A stretch of DNA of 64,000 nucleotides from Marinobacter sp. X15-166B (GCF_001752365.1 NZ_MEIY01000001.1:3194272-3258271); one strand, 5' to 3'; shown: positions 26,183-33,823, numbered from the stretch's first letter. The notes: generated from the letters alone by a model not told the origin. Numbers and translations are program-made.

Positions 26183-26842
26183 ATGAGCAAAGTCAAAACC
26201 CGTGACCGTATCCTCACCACCAGCCTGCTGTTGTTCAATGGCATCGGCGAGCCGAATGTCACCACCCTGCTGATTGCCGACGAACTGGACATCAGTCCGG
26301 GCAATCTTTATTACCACTTCAAAAGCAAAGGTGACATCGTCGGCGAGCTGTTCGGGCGCTATGAAGCAGAATTACTGGATTTACTCTCGGTTCCAGCAGA
26401 CGCATGGATCAGTCTGGATGACAATAACGTCTTCCTGCATCTGCTGTTTGAAGCCGTCGCCCGCTATCGGTTTCTATATCAGGACCTGGTCAACGTGCTG
26501 TCCCGCTACGACACCCTGCAGAAACGGTTCCGGTCAATTCTGAAGAAAAAGCATCGCGCGTTTCAGACCATATGCCACAGCCTGCAAGCGCAAGGGGTGA
26601 TGACGATACGCGATGATGAGCTGGATGCGTTGTGCGAACAGCTGACCCTGACCACTTGCTACTGGAGCAGTTATGACAGCCTGTCACATCTGGATGACCG
26701 GGATGCCATGGACCCCGGTCGCGGCGTATTCCAGATGATGTGCCTGCTGCGCCCCTATCTGATCGATGAAGAGCGTGAGCAGATCCGTCTCATGAGCGAA
26801 AGTTATTACTCTTCTTCGTCGCCGCGCTCACCTCGTAGCTGA
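26183..26842 (+). CDS. TetR-family regulator, PhaD-like
   Basis: A 219-residue TetR regulator. The helix-turn-helix region VTTLLIADELDISPGNLYYH (about residues 26-45) closely resembles PhaD, the activator of phasin genes in Pseudomonas that senses a PHA-metabolism intermediate. ATG 26183 was chosen because the family begins with KTRDRIL; upstream ATG 26129 lies inside xthA. Its 3' end overlaps the convergent phasin gene by 37 bp, matching the PhaD-phasin functional link. Confidence 0.82.
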   Translation: MSKVKTRDRILTTSLLLFNGIGEPNVTTLLIADELDISPGNLYYHFKSKGDIVGELFGRYEAELLDLLSVPADAWISLDDNNVFLHLLFEAVARYRFLYQDLVNVLSRYDTLQKRFRSILKKKHRAFQTICHSLQAQGVMTIRDDELDALCEQLTLTTCYWSSYDSLSHLDDRDAMDPGRGVFQMMCLLRPYLIDEEREQIRLMSESYYSSSSPRSPRS

Positions 26843-27222
26843 GCCACGCTTTGCTCCAGTTCGGCGATACGCTGCTCCAGCGCGGTGATGTCTTCGTGGC
26901 GAGGAATTCCCAAACGGCGTAACGCACCGGACACCCGTTGATCAAACAGGGTTTCCAGCTTGTCCCAGGTGCCGGTGGCCTTGTCGCGCACATCGTCGAC
27001 CTTGTGCTCTACCGTCTTGACGTGTTTTCCGACCATCCCCCGGGTTTTGTTCTCAAGCTGCTCACCTTCACTCACCAGCCGGTCGAAAAATTTGCCCGCG
27101 TCTTCACCCGCCTTGTTATAGGCACCTAATCCGGCAAGCCAGATCTGACGGGCAGAATCTTTGATTTTGCCGGGCAATTGCGGGTCTTCGGTGGGTGGCT
27201 TTTTCTCATCGTGATCAGACAT
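26806..27222 (-). CDS. Phasin-family (PhaI/PhaF-type) granule-associated protein
   Basis: A 138-residue amphipathic protein. The phasin core includes SARQIWLAGLGAYNKAGEDA (about residues 24-43) and FFDRLVSEGEQLENKTRGMV. The C-terminus is a predicted leucine-zipper-like coiled coil (ITALEQRIAELEQSVAQLRG). There is no Lys/Ala-rich histone-like tail, so it is PhaI-like rather than PhaF-like. The ATG at 27222 has GAGG upstream. It coats polyhydroxyalkanoate granules; no PHA synthase is in the window. Confidence 0.85.
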   Translation of the reverse strand: MSDHDEKKPPTEDPQLPGKIKDSARQIWLAGLGAYNKAGEDAGKFFDRLVSEGEQLENKTRGMVGKHVKTVEHKVDDVRDKATGTWDKLETLFDQRVSGALRRLGIPRHEDITALEQRIAELEQSVAQLRGERGDEEE

Positions 27223-27404
27223 TCGTAAAACCTCAGCCAAAGTCGGTAACTCAGTTCCCACAAGGATAACCAACGGCGACGGGCAATGCACCAGCCCGAC
27301 AACGAGCGCATCAAAAAATAAAAACAGGTATAAGCCAGAGTTCGATATGACAAAACGTGTTCAAAAAACCAGCACATTTACTTGCTGTGTTTAAAATATG
27401 AGCA

Positions 27405-27506
27405 ATACTGAGAGTTACCGGTATCCCTGCTGATGCCGGTTTGTCTGGAAGTCTTCATGGATACTACTCGCACGCCTCTGCCCGGCCATCAGCGCCGGGC
27501 TTTTTT
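27405..27506 (+). ncRNA. Candidate small RNA ending at an orphan terminator
   Basis: The 342-bp spacer between the phasin and bigR-like genes holds a strong intrinsic terminator on the + strand (27480-27506) that serves no annotated + strand gene nearby: the closest one ends at 26842. A promoter-like pair, TTGCTG (27381-27386) and AATACT (27403-27408), spacing 16, would give a transcript of about 95 nt. No ORF with a ribosome site is present. It could instead terminate read-through ahead of the sulfur operon. Confidence 0.3.
27480..27506 (+). terminator. Strong intrinsic terminator upstream of the sulfur operon
   Basis: Stem GCCCGGC (27480-27486) / GCCGGGC (27494-27500) with a 7-nt loop and six T (27501-27506). 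It lies only 15 nt before the BigR-like operator. Confidence 0.85.
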
Positions 27507-27520
27507 ACTTGCCCAAATTA

Positions 27521-27547
27521 TATAAAATAATATATTATAATTTTATA
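27521..27547 (+). promoter_or_regulatory. AT-rich dyad: operator/promoter of the BigR-like operon
   Basis: Arms TATAAAAT (27521-27528) and ATTTTATA (27540-27547) are perfect complements around an 11-bp AT core; a nested ATAATATATTAT (27527-27538) is itself a palindrome. This all-AT dyad is like known BigR/SqrR-type operators. It overlaps candidate -10 boxes (TATATT 27531-27536 or TATAAT 27536-27541), so a bound ArsR repressor would block the polymerase. It lies 18 nt before the regulator start. Confidence 0.75.
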
Positions 27548-27564
27548 TTGCACTGGAGCCCCCA

Positions 27565-27891
27565 ATGACCGAAACGTTCAACCCAGAGGCCATGCTCAAA
27601 TCCGCTGGCCAGGCCAGCGAATTTTTACGCTCGCTCGCCAACACCGACCGGCTGATGCTGCTGTGCCAGTTAAGCCAGCAAGAACTCAGTGTCAGCGAAC
27701 TGGAAGCACGCACCGGCATCCGCCAACCGTCGCTGTCGCAGCAGCTCGGCATCCTGCGCCGGCAAGCACTGATACGCTCGCGCAAAGAAGGCAAACACGT
27801 TTATTACCAGCTGGCTGATCCCCGGGTCCAGCGGATGCTGGAGCAACTGTATGAACTTTTCTGTTCCCCTGACGGTGCGATGAATGATTGA
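27565..27891 (+). CDS. bigR: ArsR-family persulfide/redox-sensing repressor, BigR/YgaV-like
   Basis: A 108-residue winged-helix repressor. The recognition region is TGIRQPSLSQQLGILRRQAL (about residues 52-71), followed by the wing KEGKHVYYQLADPRV. Two cysteines only, at residues 34 (LLCQLS) and 100 (LFCSPDG), match the Cys pair that forms a disulfide or tetrasulfide in BigR/SqrR. GGAG lies 7 nt before the ATG. It overlaps the next gene by 8 nt and has its own AT-rich operator upstream, implying autoregulation of the sulfur operon. Confidence 0.82.
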   Translation: MTETFNPEAMLKSAGQASEFLRSLANTDRLMLLCQLSQQELSVSELEARTGIRQPSLSQQLGILRRQALIRSRKEGKHVYYQLADPRVQRMLEQLYELFCSPDGAMND

Positions 27892-28321
27892 TATCGACTG
27901 GAGTTCCTTCACCCCCTGGACGGCTCTGTCCGGCGGCGTCCTCATCGGTGTGGCGGCGGCCACCCTGGTCCTGCTCAACGGGCGCATTGCCGGCATCAGT
28001 GGCATCCTCGGCGGGCTGTTCACGCCGCACAAAAAAGACACGCTGTGGCGACTTGCGTTCATCCTGGGCATCGTCGTTACTCCGTTTATCTGGTCAGGTT
28101 TCGGTGAGCTTCCGGCCATCCGCATCGACGCCGGTTACCCTGCACTCATTGCCGCCGGTCTGCTGGTGGGTATAGGTACCCGCTACGGCTCAGGGTGCAC
28201 CAGTGGTCATGGCGTGTGCGGCCTGTCGCGGTTCTCTGCGCGCTCCCTCGTCGCCACCCTGACCTTTATGATCGTTGGGTTTATGACCGTCTATATCATT
28301 CGCCATTTAAGCGGAGTCTGA
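27884..28321 (+). CDS. YeeE/YedE-family membrane protein, PmpA-like
   Basis: A 145-residue inner-membrane protein with about four helices. The conserved GIGTRYGSGCTSGHGVCGLS block (about residues 98-117) contains the two cysteines typical of the YeeE/YedE sulfur (thiosulfate/sulfide) transport family. It is the first half of a split transporter; the second half follows after 4 nt. In BigR operons these are called PmpA/PmpB. Confidence 0.85.
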   Translation: MIDIDWSSFTPWTALSGGVLIGVAAATLVLLNGRIAGISGILGGLFTPHKKDTLWRLAFILGIVVTPFIWSGFGELPAIRIDAGYPALIAAGLLVGIGTRYGSGCTSGHGVCGLSRFSARSLVATLTFMIVGFMTVYIIRHLSGV

Positions 28322-28325
28322 CGCC

Positions 28326-28751
28326 ATGAGATCGTCGCTGGTTTCCCTGATTTCGGGCCTGCTGTTTGGTGCCGGACTGCTGTTGTCGGGTTTGGCTAAC
28401 CCGCACAAAGTTCTTGGTTTTCTTGATCTGGCCGGCTCCTGGGACCCGTCCCTGGCGCTGGTGATGGGCGGCGCGATCCTGGTGGGTACCGGGGCGTTCA
28501 GCGTTGCCAGAAAACAGACCCGGTCCCTGCTCGGGTTCGCGATGAAACTGCCCACCGCATCGTCCATCGACAAGCGCTTGATTCTTGGTAGCATTGGCTT
28601 CGGTGCGGGTTGGGGACTGGCCGGGTTTTGCCCCGGCCCGGCACTGGTCGCGCTGGGCGCGGGCGAAACCAAGGCCGTGGTATTTGTGGTGGCCATGATT
28701 GCCGGTATGGCTGTTTTTGAGACCCTGGAGCGCAACCGGCATACGGGCTGA
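28326..28751 (+). CDS. YeeE/YedE-related membrane protein (DUF6691), PmpB-like
   Basis: A 141-residue membrane protein with the conserved block GFGAGWGLAGFCPGPALVAL (about residues 96-115) and a single conserved Cys. N-terminal LISGLLFGAGLLLSGLANPH is typical. It is the second half of the split YeeE/YedE-type permease, 4 nt after the first. It likely moves a small sulfur species across the inner membrane; direction is unknown. Confidence 0.85.
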   Translation: MRSSLVSLISGLLFGAGLLLSGLANPHKVLGFLDLAGSWDPSLALVMGGAILVGTGAFSVARKQTRSLLGFAMKLPTASSIDKRLILGSIGFGAGWGLAGFCPGPALVALGAGETKAVVFVVAMIAGMAVFETLERNRHTG

Positions 28752-28809
28752 CGTTCCTGGCTTATACTGAACGCAATGACGTAACAACGATCTTCGAGAC
28801 AGGTGATTT

Positions 28810-29241
28810 ATGGACTTCCGAAAAATTGATGAGGACATCTCGGTGTCTCCGCAACTGACGCTGGGCGATATTGTGGAGGCGGCCAAACTGGGGTTTCGAA
28901 CCGTCATAGCCAATCGCCCTGACGGTGAAGAGTTCGGGCAGCTGTCCATGGCCGATCTTCAGGCAGCCACCCATGCCAACGGTATGGAATGGGTTTATCT
29001 TCCTGTTGATTCCGGCAACATCACCGATACCAACATCGATGACTTCACCGCAATATACGAGCAGGCAGAAAAACCGGTCCTGGCCTTTTGCCGTTCCGGC
29101 ACCCGGTGCTGTGTCTTATGGGCCCTGTCCCGCGCTACTGAGGCACCGGCAGAGACCATCCTCAGCAAAGCCGGCCAGGCGGGTTACAACCTTACCGCCC
29201 TGACCGCCCGGCTCATGCAACGGGCCCGTCACGCCGGCTGA
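28810..29241 (+). CDS. Stand-alone DUF442 (TIGR01244-type) sulfurtransferase domain protein
   Basis: A 143-residue protein with a dual-specificity-phosphatase-like fold. The active-site loop is VLAFCRSGTRCCVLWALS (about residues 89-106), a CX5R-type P-loop. N-terminal ISVSPQLTLGDIVEAAKLGF and FRTVIANRPDGEE fit the family. In Blh this domain is fused to a persulfide dioxygenase; here it is alone and no dioxygenase is in the window. It is the last gene of the BigR-like operon and probably carries persulfide sulfur. Confidence 0.85.
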   Translation: MDFRKIDEDISVSPQLTLGDIVEAAKLGFRTVIANRPDGEEFGQLSMADLQAATHANGMEWVYLPVDSGNITDTNIDDFTAIYEQAEKPVLAFCRSGTRCCVLWALSRATEAPAETILSKAGQAGYNLTALTARLMQRARHAG

Positions 29242-29375
29242 CCCTTCGCGTCTGGCAGGGGGCTGCACCGGTGGCCCTCTGCCACAGTCGCGGACGAACC
29301 GGTATAATCCCGATCACAACCCGAGTCGTACTCCAGGTACTGCACTCCAATGCTCGTCTAAGGACTCTCTCCGGC

Positions 29376-30476
29376 ATGCGCTATAAAGGTGTTGAGAATT
29401 TTGACCATGCCCAGGCTGAAAAGCTGGGTGTTTTAATCACCAACCTCGGTACGCCCGACGCCCCCACCCCCGCCGCATTGCGCCGCTACCTGGGCGAGTT
29501 TCTCGCCGACCCCCGTGTGGTCGAAGTGCCACGGCTGATCTGGTGGTTTGTGCTGCACGGCGTCATTTTGAGGATCCGCCCGCCCCGTTCCGCCAAGGCG
29601 TATCAAAAAATCTGGGGCGAGCAAGGTTCGCCCTTGCTGAAGCACACCGCCGATCAGTGTGAAAAACTGCGCCAGGCGTTACAGACAAAGTACGGTGAGT
29701 CCATCGAAGTGGGCTTTGCCATGCGTTATGGCAACCCGTCGATCGCCTCCGAACTTGACCGGCTGAGCGCCGCCGGCGTGCGAAAGCTGATGGTGCTGCC
29801 GCTGTACCCCCAATACTCAGCCACCACATCCGCCTCCACCTTTGACGCGGTTGCCCGGGACTTCAGCCAACGTCGCTGGCTGCCGGATTTTCGTTTTATC
29901 AGCCATTACCACGACTTTCCTGCGTACATCGAAGCCATGGCAACCCACATTGAAGACTACTGGAGCCAGCACGGACGCAGCCAGAAGCTGATTCTGTCTT
30001 ACCACGGTATCCCGTTGAAATACCTGAAAAAAGGCGACCCATACCACTGTGAGTGTTACAAAAGCTCACGGTTACTGGCGGAACGTCTGGGGCTCGGCGA
30101 CGAGGACTACCTGACCACCTTCCAGTCACGCTTCGGCCGCGAAGAATGGTTGCGCCCCTACACCGATAAAACCCTGAAAGCGCTGCCGGCCCAAGGGGTC
30201 GAGTCCGTCGATGTGTTCTGTCCGGGGTTTGCTTCCGACTGCCTGGAGACCATCGAAGAGATTGATGAAGAAAACCGCGAGTACTTCATGGAGGCCGGTG
30301 GCAAGGAATTCCGCTACATCAGCGCCCTGAACAGTTCTGCGGGCCATATTGATGCTTTGGTGGAGCTGATCGAGCAGAATCTGGCGGGCTGGTCCAGCCC
30401 TGTCAACGACCCGGAGGTTCTGGCAACCCGAAAACAGCGAGCGACCGTACTTACCGCCGAGAAGCACGCTGGCTGA
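29376..30476 (+). CDS. hemH: Ferrochelatase
   Basis: A 366-residue enzyme that inserts ferrous iron into protoporphyrin IX, the last step of haem synthesis. KLGVLITNLGTPDAPTPAAL is the family N-terminus. Catalytic His is in LILSYHGIPLKYLKKGDPYH and the C-terminal Glu in PGFASDCLETIEEIDEE. ATG 29376 fits the family start; the frame extends 35 codons further upstream without support. Cysteines in YHCECYKSS and VFCPGFASDCLE may be cluster-like ligands seen in some bacterial ferrochelatases. Confidence 0.95.
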   Translation: MRYKGVENFDHAQAEKLGVLITNLGTPDAPTPAALRRYLGEFLADPRVVEVPRLIWWFVLHGVILRIRPPRSAKAYQKIWGEQGSPLLKHTADQCEKLRQALQTKYGESIEVGFAMRYGNPSIASELDRLSAAGVRKLMVLPLYPQYSATTSASTFDAVARDFSQRRWLPDFRFISHYHDFPAYIEAMATHIEDYWSQHGRSQKLILSYHGIPLKYLKKGDPYHCECYKSSRLLAERLGLGDEDYLTTFQSRFGREEWLRPYTDKTLKALPAQGVESVDVFCPGFASDCLETIEEIDEENREYFMEAGGKEFRYISALNSSAGHIDALVELIEQNLAGWSSPVNDPEVLATRKQRATVLTAEKHAG

Positions 30477-30479
30477 GCG

Positions 30480-30737
30480 CTACCCTGGTAACAGCTCGAT
30501 CGGATAGCGGATAACCGTTTGGGTGACCCCCGAAACTGCGCCGAAGTTAACCAGCCGTAACCGGTTGCAGATTCTTGCTTCGAGTTTTGGCTCGTTGAGC
30601 GTCGATTCTGCAATAGAACACCGGGATACGGTGCCGTTTTTTTCGATCACCAGCTCAGGGGTAATGCTCCCCCGAAGCGCCGGTTGCATTGACGATTCCC
30701 TGGAGGGTCGTGGTAAGGGGGAATGGACCGGTGACAA
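30480..30737 (-). pseudogene. C-terminal fragment of an AgmX/PglI-domain (TonB-like) protein
   Basis: The last 65 or so residues read LRGSITPELVIEKNGTVSRC, LNEPKLEARICNRLRLVNFG and end TVIRYPIELLPG, matching the AgmX/PglI C-terminal domain found at the end of proline-rich envelope proteins. The membrane anchor and proline-rich region expected upstream are missing: the DNA there instead encodes a plus-strand protein fragment. I infer a truncated gene or a rearrangement junction near 30695-30737. Confidence 0.6.
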
Positions 30738-31017
30738 CCAGCAGACCGCTGCGTCCTTCTATCTGGTCTACAGCCCGGACAATCGTCCCACTGCCCGGCG
30801 CCATCAGATTGGCCACATGCGTGCCGATGCATCGGTGGAGACCGCCTCCAGCCCGGCGGCCAACAACGTCAATCAGCTGGTGCAGACGGTACTGCTGAAT
30901 TACATGGCCCTGCACGGTGAGGAAGGGGAATTCAGCAACCGTTTTCCGGACCACGGCCTGGGCAACAGCACCTCGCTGGACAGGCTGATCGGCATAGAAC
31001 GCATGGTTATTTAATAC
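30695..31017 (+). pseudogene. C-terminal part of an unrecognised protein
   Basis: From about 30695 the plus strand shows strong coding character (third positions almost all G or C) and ends with TAA at 31015-31017. It encodes WTGDNQQTAASFYLVYSPDN, ARRHQIGHMRADASVETASS and HGLGNSTSLDRLIGIERMVI. No start codon with a ribosome site is found and the frame upstream is antisense to the AgmX/PglI fragment, so the N-terminus appears lost. I do not recognise the family. Confidence 0.45.
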
Positions 31018-31052
31018 TGCGCGTGGCCGAGTCAGCAGCGTTGCAAGCGGTG

Positions 31053-32048
31053 CTACTGACTCGCGGCACGGCCGGGGGTTGCCAGGCCGTCCGAGTAATG
31101 AATGCGGCGTTGCTCGTCGATGATGATGGCGTCAAGGCCCCCGAGCCGATTGATCATCGCCAGGCCTTTCTCCACACCCAGCACGAACACTGCCGTCGAC
31201 AGCCCGTCGGTGGTGATGGCGTCGCTCCCCAGAATGGTCACGCTCTGAATACCCTGCACCGGTCGCCCTGTCTGCGGGGACAGAATATGATGAACGCGGT
31301 TACCCGCCTCGTCGATAAAATACCGTTCATAATCTCCCGACGTGGAAATCGCCAGATCCGCCAGCGGCAACACCACGGCGTTGCGGGCTTCGGAGCGCGG
31401 GTCGCGCACCCCCACAACCCAGGGGTTGCCACGTTTGTCACCGAGCAGGCGCATGTCGCCGCCGGCACTCAGGCGGGCATGGCGGACCCCGTGGCTTTTT
31501 AACACCTCCACCCCCAGGTCGACTGCATAGCCCTTGGCAATGCCTCCCAAATCCACCCGCAGGCCCGGCTTGCTGTAGAACACGGTGCGGTTGGTCTCAT
31601 CCAGCACAATGTCCCGGTAATTGATGTGCTGCAATTGCAGGGCGACATCGGTATCGGTGGGTTGTTGGCGGTTGCGATAATCGTAGAGGTAACCCACCGA
31701 GCCAAAGCTGATATCGAACGCGCCCTGACTCTGTGCCGACACCCGCTGCGCGGCCTGAAACACCGCAAACAAACTTTCACTGAGGGGCACTGGCGCCTCA
31801 GCGGCTTGCCGGTTCACCGCCGACAATTCCGACGTTTCCCGGTAACGGCTCATGCGTTGATCAATATCCTCGAACACCGCAAAAACCGCGTCACGGGTGC
31901 GCCCGGCCTGCTCCGCACTTTCGCTCCAAAATTCCAGCTCGATGGGCGTGGTCATGGCGGTAGCGGAGTAGCTGAACCATTCAGCGTGCACCCCCGGTGC
32001 AACCGTGGTGACAATGCAGGCGATCAGGATCCGGACACGGGACAGCAT
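31053..32048 (-). CDS. apbE: ApbE-family FAD:protein FMN transferase
   Basis: A 331-residue exported flavin transferase that attaches FMN to Thr of periplasmic or membrane proteins such as NqrB/NqrC or RnfG. It has an N-terminal signal (ILIACIVTTVAPGVHA). Family motifs are DISFGSVGYLYDYR, LRVDLGGIAKGYAVD (about residues 168-182), SAGGDMRLLG, and the metal-binding SDAITTDGLSTAVFVLG. There is no lipobox. A hairpin at 31029-31062 overlaps its stop and may end transcription. It probably forms an operon with the spermidine-synthase-like gene, 14 nt upstream. Confidence 0.9.
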   Translation of the reverse strand: MLSRVRILIACIVTTVAPGVHAEWFSYSATAMTTPIELEFWSESAEQAGRTRDAVFAVFEDIDQRMSRYRETSELSAVNRQAAEAPVPLSESLFAVFQAAQRVSAQSQGAFDISFGSVGYLYDYRNRQQPTDTDVALQLQHINYRDIVLDETNRTVFYSKPGLRVDLGGIAKGYAVDLGVEVLKSHGVRHARLSAGGDMRLLGDKRGNPWVVGVRDPRSEARNAVVLPLADLAISTSGDYERYFIDEAGNRVHHILSPQTGRPVQGIQSVTILGSDAITTDGLSTAVFVLGVEKGLAMINRLGGLDAIIIDEQRRIHYSDGLATPGRAASQ

Positions 32049-32062
32049 GGTGGTTACCAGAT

Positions 32063-32848
32063 TCAGGCCTCTTCCGTTGCTCTGCTCAGCCGGGTCATGC
32101 GCTTCATCAGTGAACGCCAGCCAATCGGCAGACGGCCTTCGAGCACATCGAATCGCGGCTCGGCGGGCGAGACCAGCTCGACCGGCTGCCGGCTGCAGTA
32201 AATAATGGTGTTGTTGGTTTTGCTCTGAAAAGAGAATAAAGAAGAAAAATGCGCCCGCAGTTGTCTGAACACGGGGCCGTTCTGTTCAGGGGGCTCGTGA
32301 TAGTTGATCACCAGCCAGCCGGTGTCTGACAGCACCCGGCTGCAGTTTTCAACAAACCGCCGGCCCGACTGGGCGGTACTCATTCTGTTGGCGTCGTATA
32401 AATCCGCCATAATCAGGTCAGTACTGGCGTCCTCCATGGCGGCCAGGGCGTGGCGGGCGTCCGCAATGGTGACGTTGATGTTGTCGGTGTCGGGCATGCT
32501 GAAATACTCTCTGGCGACATTGAGCACTTCCTGGCGCAGTTCAACGGCGTGAATCCGGCTCTCGGGCAACAGGTGGCTCAGCCCGCTCACCATGACGCCA
32601 CCGCCTAACCCAAGCACGGTCACCCGTGTCGGCTCACCATAAACGATGGGCAAAAACATGGCCCGATTGTATTCGTGCACCGGAAGGTAAGGTTGGCGAC
32701 GGTCGATTTTGCTTTGCTCAAAAATTGAAGCGAAATTCAGCACCCGGTGCCGGCGGAAATCAACGACCTGTATTGGCCCCATGGCATCCCGGCGATGTTC
32801 GATGATTTCACCGTCAAAAAAACTCTTAGGATCCCCTAACAAGCGCAT
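32063..32848 (-). CDS. Spermidine-synthase-like methyltransferase-fold protein
   Basis: A 261-residue protein with the spermidine synthase/SAM-methyltransferase fold. The nucleotide motif is VTVLGLGGGVMVSGL (about residues 74-88), followed by IHAVELRQEVLNVAREYF and ADARHALAA. Key aminopropyltransferase acidic residues are only partly preserved, so true SpeE activity is doubtful. Start ATG 32848 fits the domain; the frame continues upstream but overlaps the 76-residue gene region. It precedes apbE in the same direction. Confidence 0.75.
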   Translation of the reverse strand: MRLLGDPKSFFDGEIIEHRRDAMGPIQVVDFRRHRVLNFASIFEQSKIDRRQPYLPVHEYNRAMFLPIVYGEPTRVTVLGLGGGVMVSGLSHLLPESRIHAVELRQEVLNVAREYFSMPDTDNINVTIADARHALAAMEDASTDLIMADLYDANRMSTAQSGRRFVENCSRVLSDTGWLVINYHEPPEQNGPVFRQLRAHFSSLFSFQSKTNNTIIYCSRQPVELVSPAEPRFDVLEGRLPIGWRSLMKRMTRLSRATEEA

Positions 32849-32954
32849 AACCACTGAACTCCAAGAAGGTTGTATAGATCTGCAGGTGCCCCGGTCTTCC
32901 AATTCGAGCGTTGGGCAAGGTAACCGCTCAGGGTGAGCAGCAAGACGGGGCTGG

Positions 32955-33185
32955 TTAGGTGTTCGGGTCCAGAGCTTGGGCTTGTTCAGAAGAGCGTCTG
33001 GAGGTTGTGTCGCCAGAGAGACTTGGAATTGCCTCACAAAAAACGCACTCGCCAGCATCAACAGCCGCGCCACTGACTTCCACATAATGAACCCGGTGGG
33101 AAGCAGAGCCCCGGTTGCTGGAAACCGCAAATTTACGCGTGTTATCGCGTACCGGGGTACTGGCCCGGTCTGGCTGCTGGCTCAT
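32955..33185 (-). CDS. Hypothetical small protein, 76 residues
   Basis: MSQQPDRASTPVRDNTRKFA at the start, with a GAAGGG ribosome site 7 nt upstream. Midway it has RVHYVEVSGAAVDAGECVFC, including a CVFC pair. It is hydrophilic, Ser/Thr-rich towards the end, with no membrane segment. No family recognised. It is followed by the spermidine-synthase-like gene about 100 bp downstream. Confidence 0.55.
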   Translation of the reverse strand: MSQQPDRASTPVRDNTRKFAVSSNRGSASHRVHYVEVSGAAVDAGECVFCEAIPSLSGDTTSRRSSEQAQALDPNT

Positions 33186-33279
33186 AGAGACCCTTCTTTA
33201 AGCATATTTTCACCAACTTAGCGGATCGGGCCCTAAAAAGGTATACGGAAGCCTACTTAAGTTCAACACCCTGAGCGTG

Positions 33280-33513
33280 TCAAAGCCTGTCACCTCTCAC
33301 CCCCAGCCGATCGAGGTACCCATGGAATTCGGCTTCGCTCATATCGACGTATTCCAGCACCCTGCCGTACAACATGGCCGTAGGCACAAACCGACCGTCC
33401 CGTTCCAGCTGGGTCTCACGCAAAACATACAAAATAATGCGTTCCGTACGGGTCAGGCCATCGCGAACATCCGGAATCGCCTCTTCCAGTGGGCTCCACT
33501 TGTCCGTACCCAT
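33280..33513 (-). CDS. Hypothetical small protein, 77 residues
   Basis: ATG 33513 (MGTDKWSPLEEAIPDVRDGL) has a CAGGAGCAGGAA ribosome site, so it is preferred to ATG 33543. The rest (TRTERIILYVLRETQLERDG, VDMSEAEFHGYLDRLGVRGD) is predicted helical and soluble, possibly a winged-helix-like small protein, but I do not recognise a family. It lies 30 nt downstream of the deleted mscL in the same direction. Confidence 0.65.
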   Translation of the reverse strand: MGTDKWSPLEEAIPDVRDGLTRTERIILYVLRETQLERDGRFVPTAMLYGRVLEYVDMSEAEFHGYLDRLGVRGDRL

Positions 33514-33543
33514 ATTTCCTGCTCCTGATACCCGCCGTCCCAA

Positions 33544-33693
33544 TCACCCTGTTTTGGATTTCAGTAAATCCCGTATCTCCGCCACCAACGATGACACAAC
33601 CTTGCCGAAAGCAACACCCATAATGATGCCGACCGCCATATCAACCACATTGCCTTTTACCGAAAACTCCCTGAATTCATTAAGAAATACCAT
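33544..33693 (-). pseudogene. mscL: Internally deleted mscL: MscL N-terminus joined to its C-terminal helix
   Basis: A 49-residue ORF too short for usual calling. It begins [20 protein letters not shown] and continues [18 protein letters not shown], clearly the N-terminal helix and first transmembrane segment of the large-conductance mechanosensitive channel. It then passes directly into [11 protein letters not shown], the usual MscL C-terminal helix. About 87-90 residues (periplasmic loop, TM2 and cytoplasmic linker) are absent, in frame. A GAGGAA ribosome site is retained. It cannot form a normal channel; it may be dead, or a one-helix membrane peptide. ATG 33699 is an alternative start. 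Confidence 0.7.
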
Positions 33694-33793
33694 AACCATC
33701 TTCCTCAAGTGTCAGGATAAGGTGCAATCTGTGCACTTAAATATAGTTTGGCGATGAACGGAGCACCCTTGAATTTCACTCACTTTCAGAATA

Positions 33794-33809
33794 CTGTACG
33801 CATATACAG
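33794..33809 (+). promoter_or_regulatory. LexA (SOS) box of the imuABC operon
   Basis: CTGTACGCATATACAG is an exact CTGT-N8-ACAG SOS box, 14 nt before the imuA start, where a bound LexA would block transcription. It is the expected control for a DnaE2 mutasome operon. Confidence 0.9.
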
Positions 33810-33823
33810 CCTCAGGGGTTTTT

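Noticed and set aside
30523-30694. Upstream open part of the plus-strand frame ending at 31014
   Set aside because: It is antisense to the clear AgmX/PglI domain and lacks coding character of its own.
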